Positions 36,280-47,207 of a stretch of 64,000 nucleotides of DNA are shown here, piece by piece. The notes under the pieces were generated by a model that searched no databases, was not told the DNA's origin, and saw only the letters and a program-made list of their open reading frames with translations. A program made the position numbers and the translations under genes. The stretch's first letter is position 1. Every line of letters begins with the position of its first letter. Source of the stretch: Cordia subcordata (taxonomy: Eukaryota > Streptophyta > Magnoliopsida > Boraginales > Cordiaceae); the NCBI GenBank assembly GCA_028554755.1, contig JAPTOF010000004.1, forward strand, positions 20,516,001 to 20,580,000, in the 5' to 3' direction.

Positions 36280-37827
36280 TGAAGGAATTCTGTAGAACTT
36301 TTTCAAGAATTCATCCTAGGATCGGGCTCTTGAGAATTAAAAAACTCAAAGAGCATGAAGGATACCTGGATATTCATGACGCGAATACGTATTCTTAATG
36401 AGTAGCCTTGCGGAAGCTTGATCTTCCTCCTCTTCTTGTGTAGTTAAGATCTACTGATGGAGGCTAGGGTTTTCTTTTGGGGAGGAGGTTTTTTTCTTCC
36501 CTATGAAAAATTGATGACAAAATAAAAATACGTACAATGACTCTACTTTTATAAAACAAAATAAGTTGGGTCTTCACAAGTCCCAGGTTCAATTCCTTTA
36601 ACCCAATTAGGCCCAAACCTTTTAGGGCCTTTGGACTTCTCAAGTCCAAGACACAATTTGAAATTAAATCATTATTTAATTCTTAACCCGATTTAGCCCA
36701 AGATTTAATTCATGCCACATTTTCTGTGCTAGTAGAAAATAGATGAAATTAAATTCGCAACCTCCTAATAATTAATATTAAATATTTAATTCTCAATTAA
36801 ATATTCAAACATATTAAGTATTAATTTCTTTTATTTAATTCACAATTAAATAATAAAATATTTAATTCTTAATTAAATATTATAGACCAATACATCAGTA
36901 AAATTCTTGACCTTTTGCGTGACCCTGTAGGTTCAAACTTAAGCCTGTAATACAAGGACAATCTTTGTACTAATCGAAGATACCACCTAGCAACGGTTCT
37001 CGATGTCCAGATAAGCTGAAAGGTTGCAAGACAACTATCAATGAATCTGGACACTATGGCAGATCCCCTATGACCCTTGATATTTCGAAATAACCCTAGG
37101 AGTATGGTTAACTGTCAAACCCCTAATCAGTTATTCCATATTAAGTTCTAATCTCGTCATGACTCACCACGATACAATACCATGACACATCACACAGAAA
37201 GCTTAGGCCAAAGACTTAATGAGTTAGGACTAGGTGGAACGTCATTCTCCCAATAACCGGTCAATCCCATCTTGTCCTGCACATCGACTTCATGACACTT
37301 GCTCACACCTAGTAACCCTTCATCACCAAATTGAAATTTCAGGTAGTCTGGCACCAAAGTACGAGGAGTAATTCGTAAGCCTCTACGGTAGTATCAGGTC
37401 AAAGGGAATACTACAACCTTGTGCACCACAAGCAATCATTTATTAGTAGGGTAAGTACTATAGGATGCTGGTAAGTGAGTCATGTTCAGTAAGTGTGTCT
37501 TTACACCTTACCTATATGTCACACCAGTGTCCCAATACCCATTTATCATAAGGATAACCAACTTATGTGACAGACAATAAACTCTACTCAAAGAAATTGA
37601 TGTCTTTGTAACAATTCTATCAATTAGTTATGAACAGAATTTAAGAACAATCATAACCAAGCCTCATTCACATGATTGCATATAATTGTTCTAAGAAACT
37701 ACATCATCATCAAAATAAGAGAAGATGGTGTGATATGATGTAATGGCCAAATATTATTAAGATAACTTGTATGTGAACAATTCTAGAAATACAATAGATG
37801 ACTGACTTTAGGACACTATTCTGAACA
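36280..37827 (-). repeat. E1 5' LTR
   Basis: 1548 bp, ending on the minus strand with AATTCCTTCA two bases before the TGGTATCA primer site. By eye it is noticeably more diverged from its partner than the two E3 LTRs are from each other, which agrees with E1 being the older element. Confidence 0.85.
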
Positions 37828-38499
37828 ACAGGTTTCTGGTCAACCAGTACACTGAAGACCTTTACCAGACCAGTGCCATCATGAGAAACCTTATCTAGGA
37901 CTAGCCATTTTTTGTACTATCTTTTGGTCTTATACATTCCAAACATTTCAAAAAGGAATTGAAGAACTTCAAAAAATGGGGATGATGGAAAGATTTTGAT
38001 AATGATGTAGGGGAAGTAGAGATGATGATAGATTAATTGACGTAACTATTCATCAAAAGGGAGTTGAAGAACTTCAAAAAATTAAGTATGAAGGTTCTAT
38101 CCCATGAAGAGCAAGCTAATGAAGGAGACCAACTATCAAGAAAGGAACCAATCATTATTAGACATGAGCACTTGCTGAAAATGTGGAAAAATGTTAATAA
38201 AAATTCAATTCGGAAAGTTGTCCAAGGGTTAAGAATAAGAGGTAATATCAAAACTTAGTATGAATATTATGAATTCTTATCTCTTGCAAAAACCTTAGAA
38301 TGTGAAAAAGGCTTTGCTTAATGTTATAAGTAATTGAGGAAGTATTGTACATGTGCTATAGATTTGGATGATGATGTGTTATAGATGGATTAATCTTAAT
38401 GATATGTATTTTGAATAACTTTGAATGACTTGTGATGATACTTATTGGATATTTGGAGAAAAGTGTTGAATATCCTTACGAATGATTCAAAGAGAAAAT
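37828..38499 (+). mobile_element. SIRE-type LTR K right block and decayed pol linker
   Basis: 37833-37930 continues LTR K (ggtcaaccagtacactgaagacc matches 41731). 38060-38330 translates on the plus strand to EHLLKMWKNVNKNSIRKVV and a degenerate continuation that resembles the integrase-to-RT linker of SIRE elements. A solo LTR interrupts at 38500. Confidence 0.45.
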
Positions 38500-40283
38500 T
38501 GTTAGGATTGTATGCCTAAAGACCACAAGCACAAGGTAATTACTAGATACTAGACATAATTCGCTCATAATGTTGTTTATATGATTGAGTTTTGCACACC
38601 ATATTCTCTTCATTTGTGCATTGATGCAAAGTATGAAGGTCCAATGATATAAACCAATGTCTTGGGTGCATAGTGAAGCTAGATACATAGTAGGTCCAAG
38701 TCTAGATTTGATGATATCATTAATTGGTCTATAGCTAGATAGTAGTGTTGGGCACTTTACTGGGATAAGGCTATAGTGGGCAAGTCTCCTAGAAAGGATG
38801 ATCTACCTAGGTCATTGGATGCTTTTATGGACTACGCTCCAGCGCGTGTGTCACGCATTAGACAAGGCCACCATGAGTATGTCTTCTAGGAACTGTACCA
38901 TCACATATAGAAGACGAGATACTCACAGCTTTCTAGTAATCAATACTCTTAATCTTAAGCATATGTGGATAAATTGACTAAGTTAGGGTGCAACACTGAT
39001 GTATCATAAGGAAAGGTCTTGAGTGATAAGATTGTTTACCTCGTACATTGAGTGCTATATTATAATTTATATGGGACATGCATATGCGACAACAGAGAGT
39101 ATATGGCCCCTTGGATTTGTCCATTTAATCACAAGAAATCTAGTACTAGTGATATTATCCTTTAGGGATATATTGGTCTTTTGGCTTATTAGTCACTCCC
39201 TAGATCAGGAGATTCGTGATCAATGGATGATCATTATATGGGACTAGAGATTCTGAGGTTCCAGATGTAGTCTTGGGGGTGATGGTACTTGTTGCGACCG
39301 ACCTTAACTACGGGCATACATAGAGGGGCATTTTGGTCATTTCACTAGGTGGGTTAAAGACAGAGGTCACCAGAGCAGTTGACAAGCTCTTGCTTAGCCA
39401 GTAATTATCCTTGGAATGCAGCTTTGGTATTCTGATAGAAATAGATCGAGGTCAAAATGGCCTTAGTGTCACCAAAGTGGTAGCGAGGGCATTTTGGTCA
39501 TTTTGGGAGCCAAAGGTAATTATGTCTTTTGGTCCCTCCACCAGCCATTACTCTATTAGATATATTACTTGAGGTAAATTAATTATGTGGATTGCTTGAC
39601 TAAGATTTGAGTTTAGAATCAAAAGGAGATTAAATTATTCGGGTCTTCTAAATATAACTAATGAATATCTTAATTAGATAAGCGGGTCCCATTTGAAAGA
39701 TATTTAGTGTGTGAGGTGGAATATTTGGGATAGTTGTATCTCTAAGGAATATTCTATTTCTATAAGGACTAAGGAGGGGGTATTATGGTGAAACATAATA
39801 TTTTAGGAACCTTATCCTTAGTAGGGTTGCCTTGTACTATAGTACAAGATAGGCATAACAGACAAGAGAATGAAAGAGAATGCGAGAGAATGAGATATTT
39901 TCTTGGTAGGTATGTGCAGGACTTTTCACACACTAGCGCCAAGAACACACATTAGATTTCATAACCTCAATTTAGCCTTAAAAAGTTTTCCCACTATATA
40001 GCAAATTGTATCTTAGCAATAGAGATTTGGAAATAGTGGAGAAGACCATTAGGAGGCTAATACGAGGTGGGTATTACACAAAGAAACCAATTATTACATT
40101 CGGTTCACACCACAAGGGTAACGAGTCTTAACTTTGCTCTTGTTTTTTTGCTTGAATGTGTTGTCCATGTGTATAATAGACTTCTTTATATGCTATGCTT
40201 CTGCTCCCATTGTTGTTAATATGTTTTTATTTTCTAAAATCTGGAATAACAACTAGCCACGTGAATAGCATATAGATCCAACA
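38500..40283 (+). mobile_element. Solo LTR of the E2 family (LTR F)
   Basis: 1784 bp, begins TGTTAGGATTGTATGCC and ends GATCCAACA. Flanked by a perfect 5 bp duplication aaaat (38495-38499 and 40284-40288). Its sequence is the reverse complement of the E2 LTRs (for example cattttgggagccaaaggtaatt). No internal domain, so it derives from LTR-LTR recombination. Confidence 0.85.
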
Positions 40284-40288
40284 AAAAT

Positions 40289-40956
40289 CATACATTGAAA
40301 ATGATGAGGTCATTTATGATTTAAGATGATTGAGCATGCACATTTGAATTATACTACTTCGATCCATGATGAATTGGTTACGTATTTAAGTACTTATTGC
40401 TATATCTTAATCATATATGTCTTGATTGTCATCCTACTCCTATTATACCATATGTTTTGATTATTTCAATAGGGGGGAAATCTGGATATGTATGTTATGA
40501 ATGGTTTAATATGTTTTAAAATACTCCCATTGTACCCATATGTTTTGATGATGTCAAAAGGGGGAAGAGTATGATATATGTGTTGATGAACGATAAATTG
40601 ATATGCTTGAATTGTGAAATGTGGACATATCAAATTCTATACAAAAAGGCTTGAGACTTTGAAGTTAAAGCTATCTTTGGAAGTGCTTTATGATGAGTTG
40701 TTGAGCATGATTGGTTATATGGTTTATATGTTTAAAATGCTCTTAGAACGCACATAAAAACCTAAATTATCTTATGCTTGTTTCGAGAGAAAGTCAAGCC
40801 TGTCGAAAACTCCATGTGCTTAGTGTTTTGAGATGCATATTGACAATAGGAGCTATTGCTCTTTTACTCCATTCATTGTATGTTTTAAGATGACAAACTA
40901 ATATATTGATCTATAAACTACATATTATGTTTTGTCATCATCAAAAAGAGGGAGAT
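40289..40956 (+). mobile_element. SIRE-type internal 3' end with repeated polypurine tracts
   Basis: Two modules contain catatgttttgat followed by a purine tract (aggggggaaa near 40471-40480 and aaaagggggaagag near 40558-40571). The last 180 bp match 9540-9740 and end in aaaaagagggagat (40943-40956) before an LTR start. No coding sequence. Confidence 0.5.
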
Positions 40957-41818
40957 TGTTATCATTATTGATATATATGCATGTTTTCATGATGATCATT
41001 GATGAATGATAATTTATGAGGATGAATTAATGTATTGGTAATTGCCTTGACTAAGTGGATGTGTTGATTGATTATATTTAGACTGGAATGTTCAACTGAG
41101 TGTACTAATGAGTTTGTTCGAGTCTTTGAAAGAATATTTAATCTTATCAACCTCAGAGATCCTTATCATTGAGCCTCATTGAACATATCTTTAAAGACTT
41201 GAAGAGAAAGGGTGACGTAAGGATAGAGACAGAAGACATAAGAGGTGTGGATGTAGTATATCAATGTAAGGTTGCCTCTTATGTATTCTCTAATGATTGG
41301 CTCAAAGTTGTATGGACATACACTAAAACTTGTTTACAAAGCAATGTTAACATATTGGCACTTAAAAGGTTTTTAAGAAATTATTCTTTCTTAGAAAAAC
41401 TTCTTTTTTTTTGGTTAAACCACCCACCTCTATAGGCTTGAACCCAGCACCTCACGCTTAGGGGAGATAGCTTTAATCACTTGAGCTATCCCCTAATCCC
41501 TTTTCTTAGAAAAACTTGATCTAAAATGTTTTTAAAGTATTCATGAGCTTTTAAATGTTCGTTATGATCTAAAAAGATGCTTTGAGAACTTGGTTTTTTG
41601 AAAAGGGGAGCTTAGACCTTGAATTTTATTGCAACCACAATTAAAAGTTCTCTGATGAAAGAGATATTAGGTTGAGTGGATCTGAGTAGATGAGATTTAA
41701 TGTGACTTCTGAGGAAAGAGGTGTCCGGTCGACCGGTACACTAAAGACCTCTACTGGACCAAGGCTGTCATGAGAAATCTTATCCAAAACTAGCTATTAT
41801 TTTGTACTGCCTTGACCA
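40957..41818 (+). mobile_element. SIRE-type LTR (reference copy), left part
   Basis: Begins TGTTATCATTATTG directly after a polypurine tract. Apart from the SINE at 41403-41501 it reads continuously through the sites where LTR K is split by the solo LTR and by E1, and so acts as the empty-site control. It breaks near 41819; a likely continuation is 43593-43900. Confidence 0.65.
41403..41501 (-). mobile_element. tRNA-derived SINE with 16 bp target duplication
   Basis: 99 bp insertion. On the minus strand it starts GGGATTAGGGGATAGCTCAAG, has a box A-like TAGCTCAAGTGATTAAAGC (41488-41470), box B-like GGTTCAAGCCT (41444-41434), and ends in an A9 tail (41412-41404). Flanked by tttcttagaaaaactt at 41387-41402 and 41502-41517. 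The related LTR at 10690 lacks it and has the target sequence once. Internal pol III boxes, A-tail and variable-length duplication define a SINE. Confidence 0.9.
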
Positions 41819-43592
41819 TGTCGTTGTATGGTTAAATAATAACAACTAAATCAAGCAACGACAAAATCACAAAATTTATCCTCTTTATCACATGAAGGCA
41901 ACTCGAGGGTTGAAGCACGGGGAATCGGAATTGCTGTTAGGAATTAAAAAGAAATAAAAATAACTAAAAAAACTAAAACTAAGAATTTAAAATAACGAAG
42001 CTAAACACTACGAGTGAAACAATTTTTAGATTAAACGAAATCGAAAAAGAAAAGAAATTAAATTAACTAAAAGAAAAATAATTGCAAAAATCAACCAAGA
42101 AAATTGCGAGATTTAAGTCTAGGGGGAATGCGATTTAGAGTGATAGCCAAGAAATTCCTATTCATGTTCGTCAACTCTAGGATTTCTAATTAAGCTCAAG
42201 AGATTAGGCTACAAGCTCTAATACACCTAGATTAATTAACTAAAGTTCTTGAGGCATAACCTATCTCAATGGCATAAATTATCACTCAAGTTCTCTAATT
42301 ACTAATCTAATAGGCTTAGACAATTAATTGAGACTACAAGGGCATAGACTATCTCAGTAGAATAATCGATCACAAACCTGGAACAATTCATTATTTCTAG
42401 TCCTATTAAAATTGATCTATATTTGTACCCACAAGAACATACAAGATTCTTATATGGCGAAGGTATAAATTCTTGACTAATGAAAATTAGCTACAAACAT
42501 AATAATGATTAACCAAGAATTTAATAAGCACAAATACGAATAATCAAATAAATCCCAAGAGAATCCAAAACATGAATAAAAATAATCGCTAACTATCACT
42601 CCGAATCATGGGGATTTTGTTCATAATTAAGTTCAAAGCAAAAACTGAAAAGGAATTGAGAACGGAAAAACTTATTGTATTATTTCTAGACAAATAAGTT
42701 GATGAAGTTCTTTGTCTTCAATTCTCTTCAAGAGCTGCTCCCCAACTTTTTCTTCAATTTAATATTCTACAAATTCTCAGGTTGAAGTCCTCCTTTTTTT
42801 TTTGTTGTGTATTGTGGGTATTTATAATGGTATCAAATTCCTTTTCAAATCCCACCTGGATAAGGAAACTGCTGTCAGTTTTTTATGCTCTCCTTTGACC
42901 AATGTTTTTGACCATTTAAAGGCATATCTAGGTTGAGCTCAAAGAAGGAAAGTTGTAGCTCTATGAATTATCTTTCCATAACCGCAAGAATCACTTTATT
43001 TGGACCTCTGTAGCCTGAGTTATGCCCAAAATACTGAAATATGTCCAGTAAGTGACGGGAATTTTCCAAACGTGTTGTGACTGATTTTTCACTTTGATCT
43101 CTCTTGAATTTAGAAAGGTCGTCCTCATAAGAATTTTAGTCCTGCATCTTATGAGTCAAATGGGTCAAGAATCACATGATTTTGACCTCTAGAGTTGGAG
43201 TTATGAGCAAAATACCAAAACTGATCTGACAGGAAAAACTTTCCAAAAATTAACACCAATGTCACTTGCCATATTCATTCACCAACGACTTTATTTGCAA
43301 GAAAGGCCAAACTTTCTTATTTTAGAAATTGATCCTTGATCCATATATTTGAGCCTAATACTTCTACATTAAATTAGCCCAACTCAAATTATAATCAATC
43401 TTTAACTTCAATTACCTAGAATCTTCTGCAAATTGCTCTTATAGGCCTCCACAAAATCTTTTCTTCTCTCAAACAGAACTAGATCAAATAATTTATAAAA
43501 ATAGCTCACTTTAATCATTTTGATCTATGTAATCACATGCAAAATAGTGGAATTTCAAAACTTACATTTTCAGATTTCCCATGTGTCTAACA
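41819..43592. mobile_element. Unclassified LTR-like repeat, ~1.8 kb
   Basis: Non-coding block inserted in the SIRE-type LTR. Candidate termini are tgtcgttg and gtctaaca, which would make it a minus-strand LTR starting TGTTAGACACATGGG. No matching target duplication found, so the limits are approximate. Internally it has partial repeats (catagactatctcag near 42344 and cataacctatctca near 42254). Confidence 0.45.
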
Positions 43593-44100
43593 GCTATATT
43601 CTTCAAGTCTACCTGTAAGTACATGATAATTGAGCCAAAACAAAGAGAGAAATACATATCTTGAGAGACAATTGATAAGGCTATAATTGTACTATATTTC
43701 TCTCAAATTTTGTGCTAAAATTGTTAAATGCTCTTTGTATTGAGCTGGGTCTTTGAGTGAAAATATCAAAAAACCAAAGAGAAAAGAAAGTGAGTAATAA
43801 TCTTAGATTTGGTAGAATATAAGATTGTTGATACTTGGTTACTTTTGTTGTGCTTATTTGCTTTGTTTAGCTATTTCAAGTCAAACATTAAGTAAAAATT
43901 GAAAGACTTGAATCCATAGGCAAAAAGTGTAATCAATGCTAAATTGCTCTATTCACTCCCACCCTCTCCCCCTTCCCTTGCCCTTCCCCCCAGAGCATGT
44001 TTGCCATCAATAAGCAAAATTCTAAGTTCTCTGATGAGATAGGCTTTTCGGGCACCCAGATGGCAAATGACCTTACCCGACAGTGATTAGGGCATCTTTA
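43593..44100 (+). mobile_element. SIRE-type LTR fragments
   Basis: 43593-43900 resembles the LTR 3' half (compare 46130-46300). From about 44000 (aagttctctgatgagatagg) it resembles 41650, the beginning of another LTR copy that is interrupted at 44101 and continues at 45877. Confidence 0.5.
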
Positions 44101-45876
44101 TGTTGGATCTAATGGCTATTACCACATGTAAGATTTAGTTGTGAATTTTAAATTTTAAACCCTTAATCAAGATATGGTAGCGAGAAAATAGCACAAAACA
44201 TGTTATACACATAGGAATCAATATAACCGTGCAAAGATAAATGAATATAGATGAAAATATTGTTACCCTCGTAGCGTGAATCAATTGCAAATTGCCTCTT
44301 TGTGTTAAATCTTCCTCAAAATAGCCTTCTAGTGGTTTTCTCCACTATATCTTTCATTGTATGCCTTGGACACACTTAGCTATATAGTGGACAAGCTAGA
44401 TTATAGGCTAAATTGAGGATATTTGACTTAGTGTGTGTTATTAGTGTTAGTGTATGAAAATTCCAGCACACACACCAAGAGAACGAATAATAGAAATAGG
44501 ATCAAGAATTGAATCTTGTTTACCTAGTACTATATATATATATATATATATAGTACTAAGCAACCTTAAAAGGGATAAGGTTCAAAGAATATCATAGATT
44601 GCCTATAATACCTTTCCTTAAACTTTGTAGATAAGGAATATTCCTTTGGGATAAGGACGCCCAAATATTCCATATCATGCACACACTAAATATCTCCTAT
44701 GTAGTCCCCGCTTATCCATTTAAGATGTCTATGAGTTATATTAAGAAAACCCACATAAAAATCCTCTTGTAATATTTAAACTCAAATCTTAATTAAGAAA
44801 TCCACATATTGAAATCATCAATTATGTATACAATAGAGTAATGGCTAGTGGAGGAACTAAAAGACATAATTACCCTTGGCTCCCAAGATGACCAAAATGC
44901 CCTCGCTACCACTTTGATGACATCATGGCCATTTGACTCTGGTCTACTCCACCAAAAGACCAAAGCCACAGTCCAAGGATAATCAATGGTTAGGCAAGAG
45001 CTTGTTACACGAAATAATCTCTCTTTTCGACCAACTAAGTGAAACAGCCAAAGTACCCTTCTACGTATACCCATAGTCAAGGCTGGTCCAAACACGTACC
45101 ATCACCTCTAAGACTACATCTGGAATCTTGGAATCTCTAGTCCAAAAAACTGATCACCAACTGGTCATAGATCCCTCGATTTAAGGAATGACCCACAAGC
45201 CAAATGGCTGATATACCCCTAAAAGGTAATATCACTAGATCTAGATATATGATGACCAAATGGACAAATCTAAGGGAGCACATAGACTTTGCTGTTGCAT
45301 ATGCATGTCCTGATTAATTATAACACAACACCCAACGTATGAGGCAGACAATCTTATCACTTAAGACCTCTCCTCATGGTACATTAAAGCGTTACACCCC
45401 AACTTCATTAGTTCATCCACACATGCTCAAGATTATGAGCATTGGTCACTAGGAAGCAATGAGCATATTGTCTTCTATATATGATGGCACGGTTCCAAAA
45501 GATGTACTCACGGTGATTCTGTCCAATGCGTGACACATGCACTAGGAGCAAAGTCTGAAAAAACCCTCCAATGACCTAGGTAGATTACCCTTATTAGGAG
45601 ACTTGCCCACTATAGCCTTGTCCTGGTAGAGAGCCCAACACTACCATCCAGCTGTGGACATCTTTTATGATACACCCAAAGTAGACTTAGATGTACTATG
45701 TGTCCAACCTCACTGTGCACCTAAGTTATTGGTCTATAGCATTGGACCTTTACACAATGTATCACAAACATACACCAGAGACAATGCATGTAAAGATGCT
45801 TATGAATATATACAATGATCAAATATCTAGTCTAATATCCATATACAAATGCTCTTTAAGGCATACAATCCCAACA
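44101..45876 (-). mobile_element. Solo LTR of the E2 family (LTR G)
   Basis: 1776 bp; on the minus strand it starts TGTTGGGATTGTATGCC and ends GATCCAACA. Perfect 5 bp target duplication cttta at 44096-44100 and 45877-45881. It carries a 34 bp perfect palindrome with a TA microsatellite core at 44525-44558. Confidence 0.85.
44525..44558. repeat. 34 bp perfect palindrome with (TA)11 core
   Basis: tagtac, then 22 nt of TA repeat, then gtacta; within LTR G. Confidence 0.9.
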
Positions 45877-46643
45877 CTTTAGGGTGCCCTAATTGCACTA
45901 AGGCTACTAGATAAGAATACAAAAATCTCTTACAGGCAAGGCTTCTAGTTTCTCGACACAACTAGGTCCTCTCCCAGACCTTTGTTTGACAACAAAAATC
46001 TCATCTAAAATTAGTCATTTCTAGTACATTTATGCAACCTTATCTATTTCTAAATGTTCAAATTTTAATTTAGTGTTTCCCTAAATGTATCTAACAACTA
46101 CAATCTCAAAAAGCATATACATCACTTTGTATCAAGCCAAAAACAACTTTTTCAAAGAGAAAGAGGCAATATTAGGAAAAAAAGTTGTATTATCCTTTTC
46201 ACCAACTATGAGCTTAAAATTGAGAGCAAAAACACTTTCATGTCATTATAAGACTCTTTGTAAAGCTGGTATTTTGGTAGATTAGCTTTAGGTTATCTAT
46301 ATTTTGTGAGAGAAAACAAGCTGATACACTTGGGTATTCTTGATTTGGGTTGAATCAAAGTTGTGAGTTGGTTCATGCTAAGCCAACATTTGAAAAGCAT
46401 GGATCTTTTAGTGGAGTTTATAGAAATTCTTAATCAGGAATCGAGGAGTGGGTGTAGGCTAGGCGTTGAAACACTATAAATCGTGCATATGCTTTATTTT
46501 GTTGATTTCCTTCTATTTGCTTAGCTTTTACAATTGCAACACGAAGTGGAAATCTTGAAAGATCAATCACTGTGCTATATTGTTTCAGAAAGCCCAAATC
46601 ACTTTATTAAGCCCCCCCTTCTGGAGTGCATATGCTACCAACA
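45877..46643 (+). mobile_element. SIRE-type LTR, 3' part
   Basis: Continues the LTR interrupted by LTR G (aatctcatctaaaattag is equivalent to 41778) and ends with cccccccttctggagtgcat...ACCAACA at 46643. The sequence after 46643 is not a primer site, so this is a solo or truncated LTR. Confidence 0.55.
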
Positions 46644-47207
46644 ATATTATAATCAAAATTCTCATACATGTATAGTCAAATTAGTCAAACATAAAAATAC
46701 ACAAATTCGGGAAATATTTTTCCACTATAAATTTTCTAATGTGTAGGCAAACTACTTTAAAATTAATATATAATCTACATCTATATATCTGTATATTATA
46801 CTAACAAAATTTCATGAATATCGTAATCATATTTAACAATGGCACATGTCCTAATTTCATTAATCTTTTCTGTTTAAGTATTTTTCCCTTATTTCACACC
46901 ATATTGTAAGTGAACATCAAGTTTTCAGTGAAGTAATTGATACTAACATCATTATTTTCTAATTTATATTGAGCATTACTTTTTGTCAAATAAAAATCTA
47001 TTCTTCAGAGTAAATATCTTATAATACTAACATGTTCTAATTCTATTCTATCAATTCTTTTCCCTAGAGGATAAGTTAAACACCAATAAATATATTATTC
47101 TTTTTCTATTGTTTTTTCTTTTTTCAAATTAAATCATTTCTTATTTTATTTTCTTAATTTAAATGTTCTACTCAACTACTACAGATCCCTCACAAAAATA
47201 TGATTAG
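46644..47207. other. AT-rich intergenic DNA, no gene seen
   Basis: No coding signal, no recognisable repeat boundary. Confidence 0.5.

Larger units (their letters stand above)
12307..37827 (-). mobile_element. Ty1/copia element E1, nested host of E2 and E3
   Basis: Complete but decayed copia element on the minus strand. 5' LTR 37827-36280, primer site TGGTATCATAGCC (36277-36265), long leader, gag (ATG at 33674), zinc knuckle, protease, GAG-pre-integrase, integrase, RT, RNase H, polypurine tract AAGTAGGAGAT (13858-13848), 3' LTR 13847-12307. The flanks agagg (12302-12306) and acagg (37828-37832) are a 5 bp target duplication with one change. Outside them the sequence continues collinearly with the uninterrupted LTR at 41717-41818. 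E2 interrupts the pre-integrase/integrase boundary and E3 the protease. Without these inserts E1 is about 9.6 kb. Confidence 0.85.

Noticed and set aside
12307..37827. An endogenous pararetrovirus (caulimovirid) insertion
   Set aside because: The pol order (protease, integrase, RT, RNase H), LTRs and tRNA-Met primer sites are those of Ty1/copia; no movement protein or viral coat motif seen.
41403..41501. A functional tRNA gene
   Set aside because: Box A and box B-like blocks exist, but no cloverleaf with matching acceptor stem is apparent, and the A-tail plus 16 bp duplication identify a SINE.
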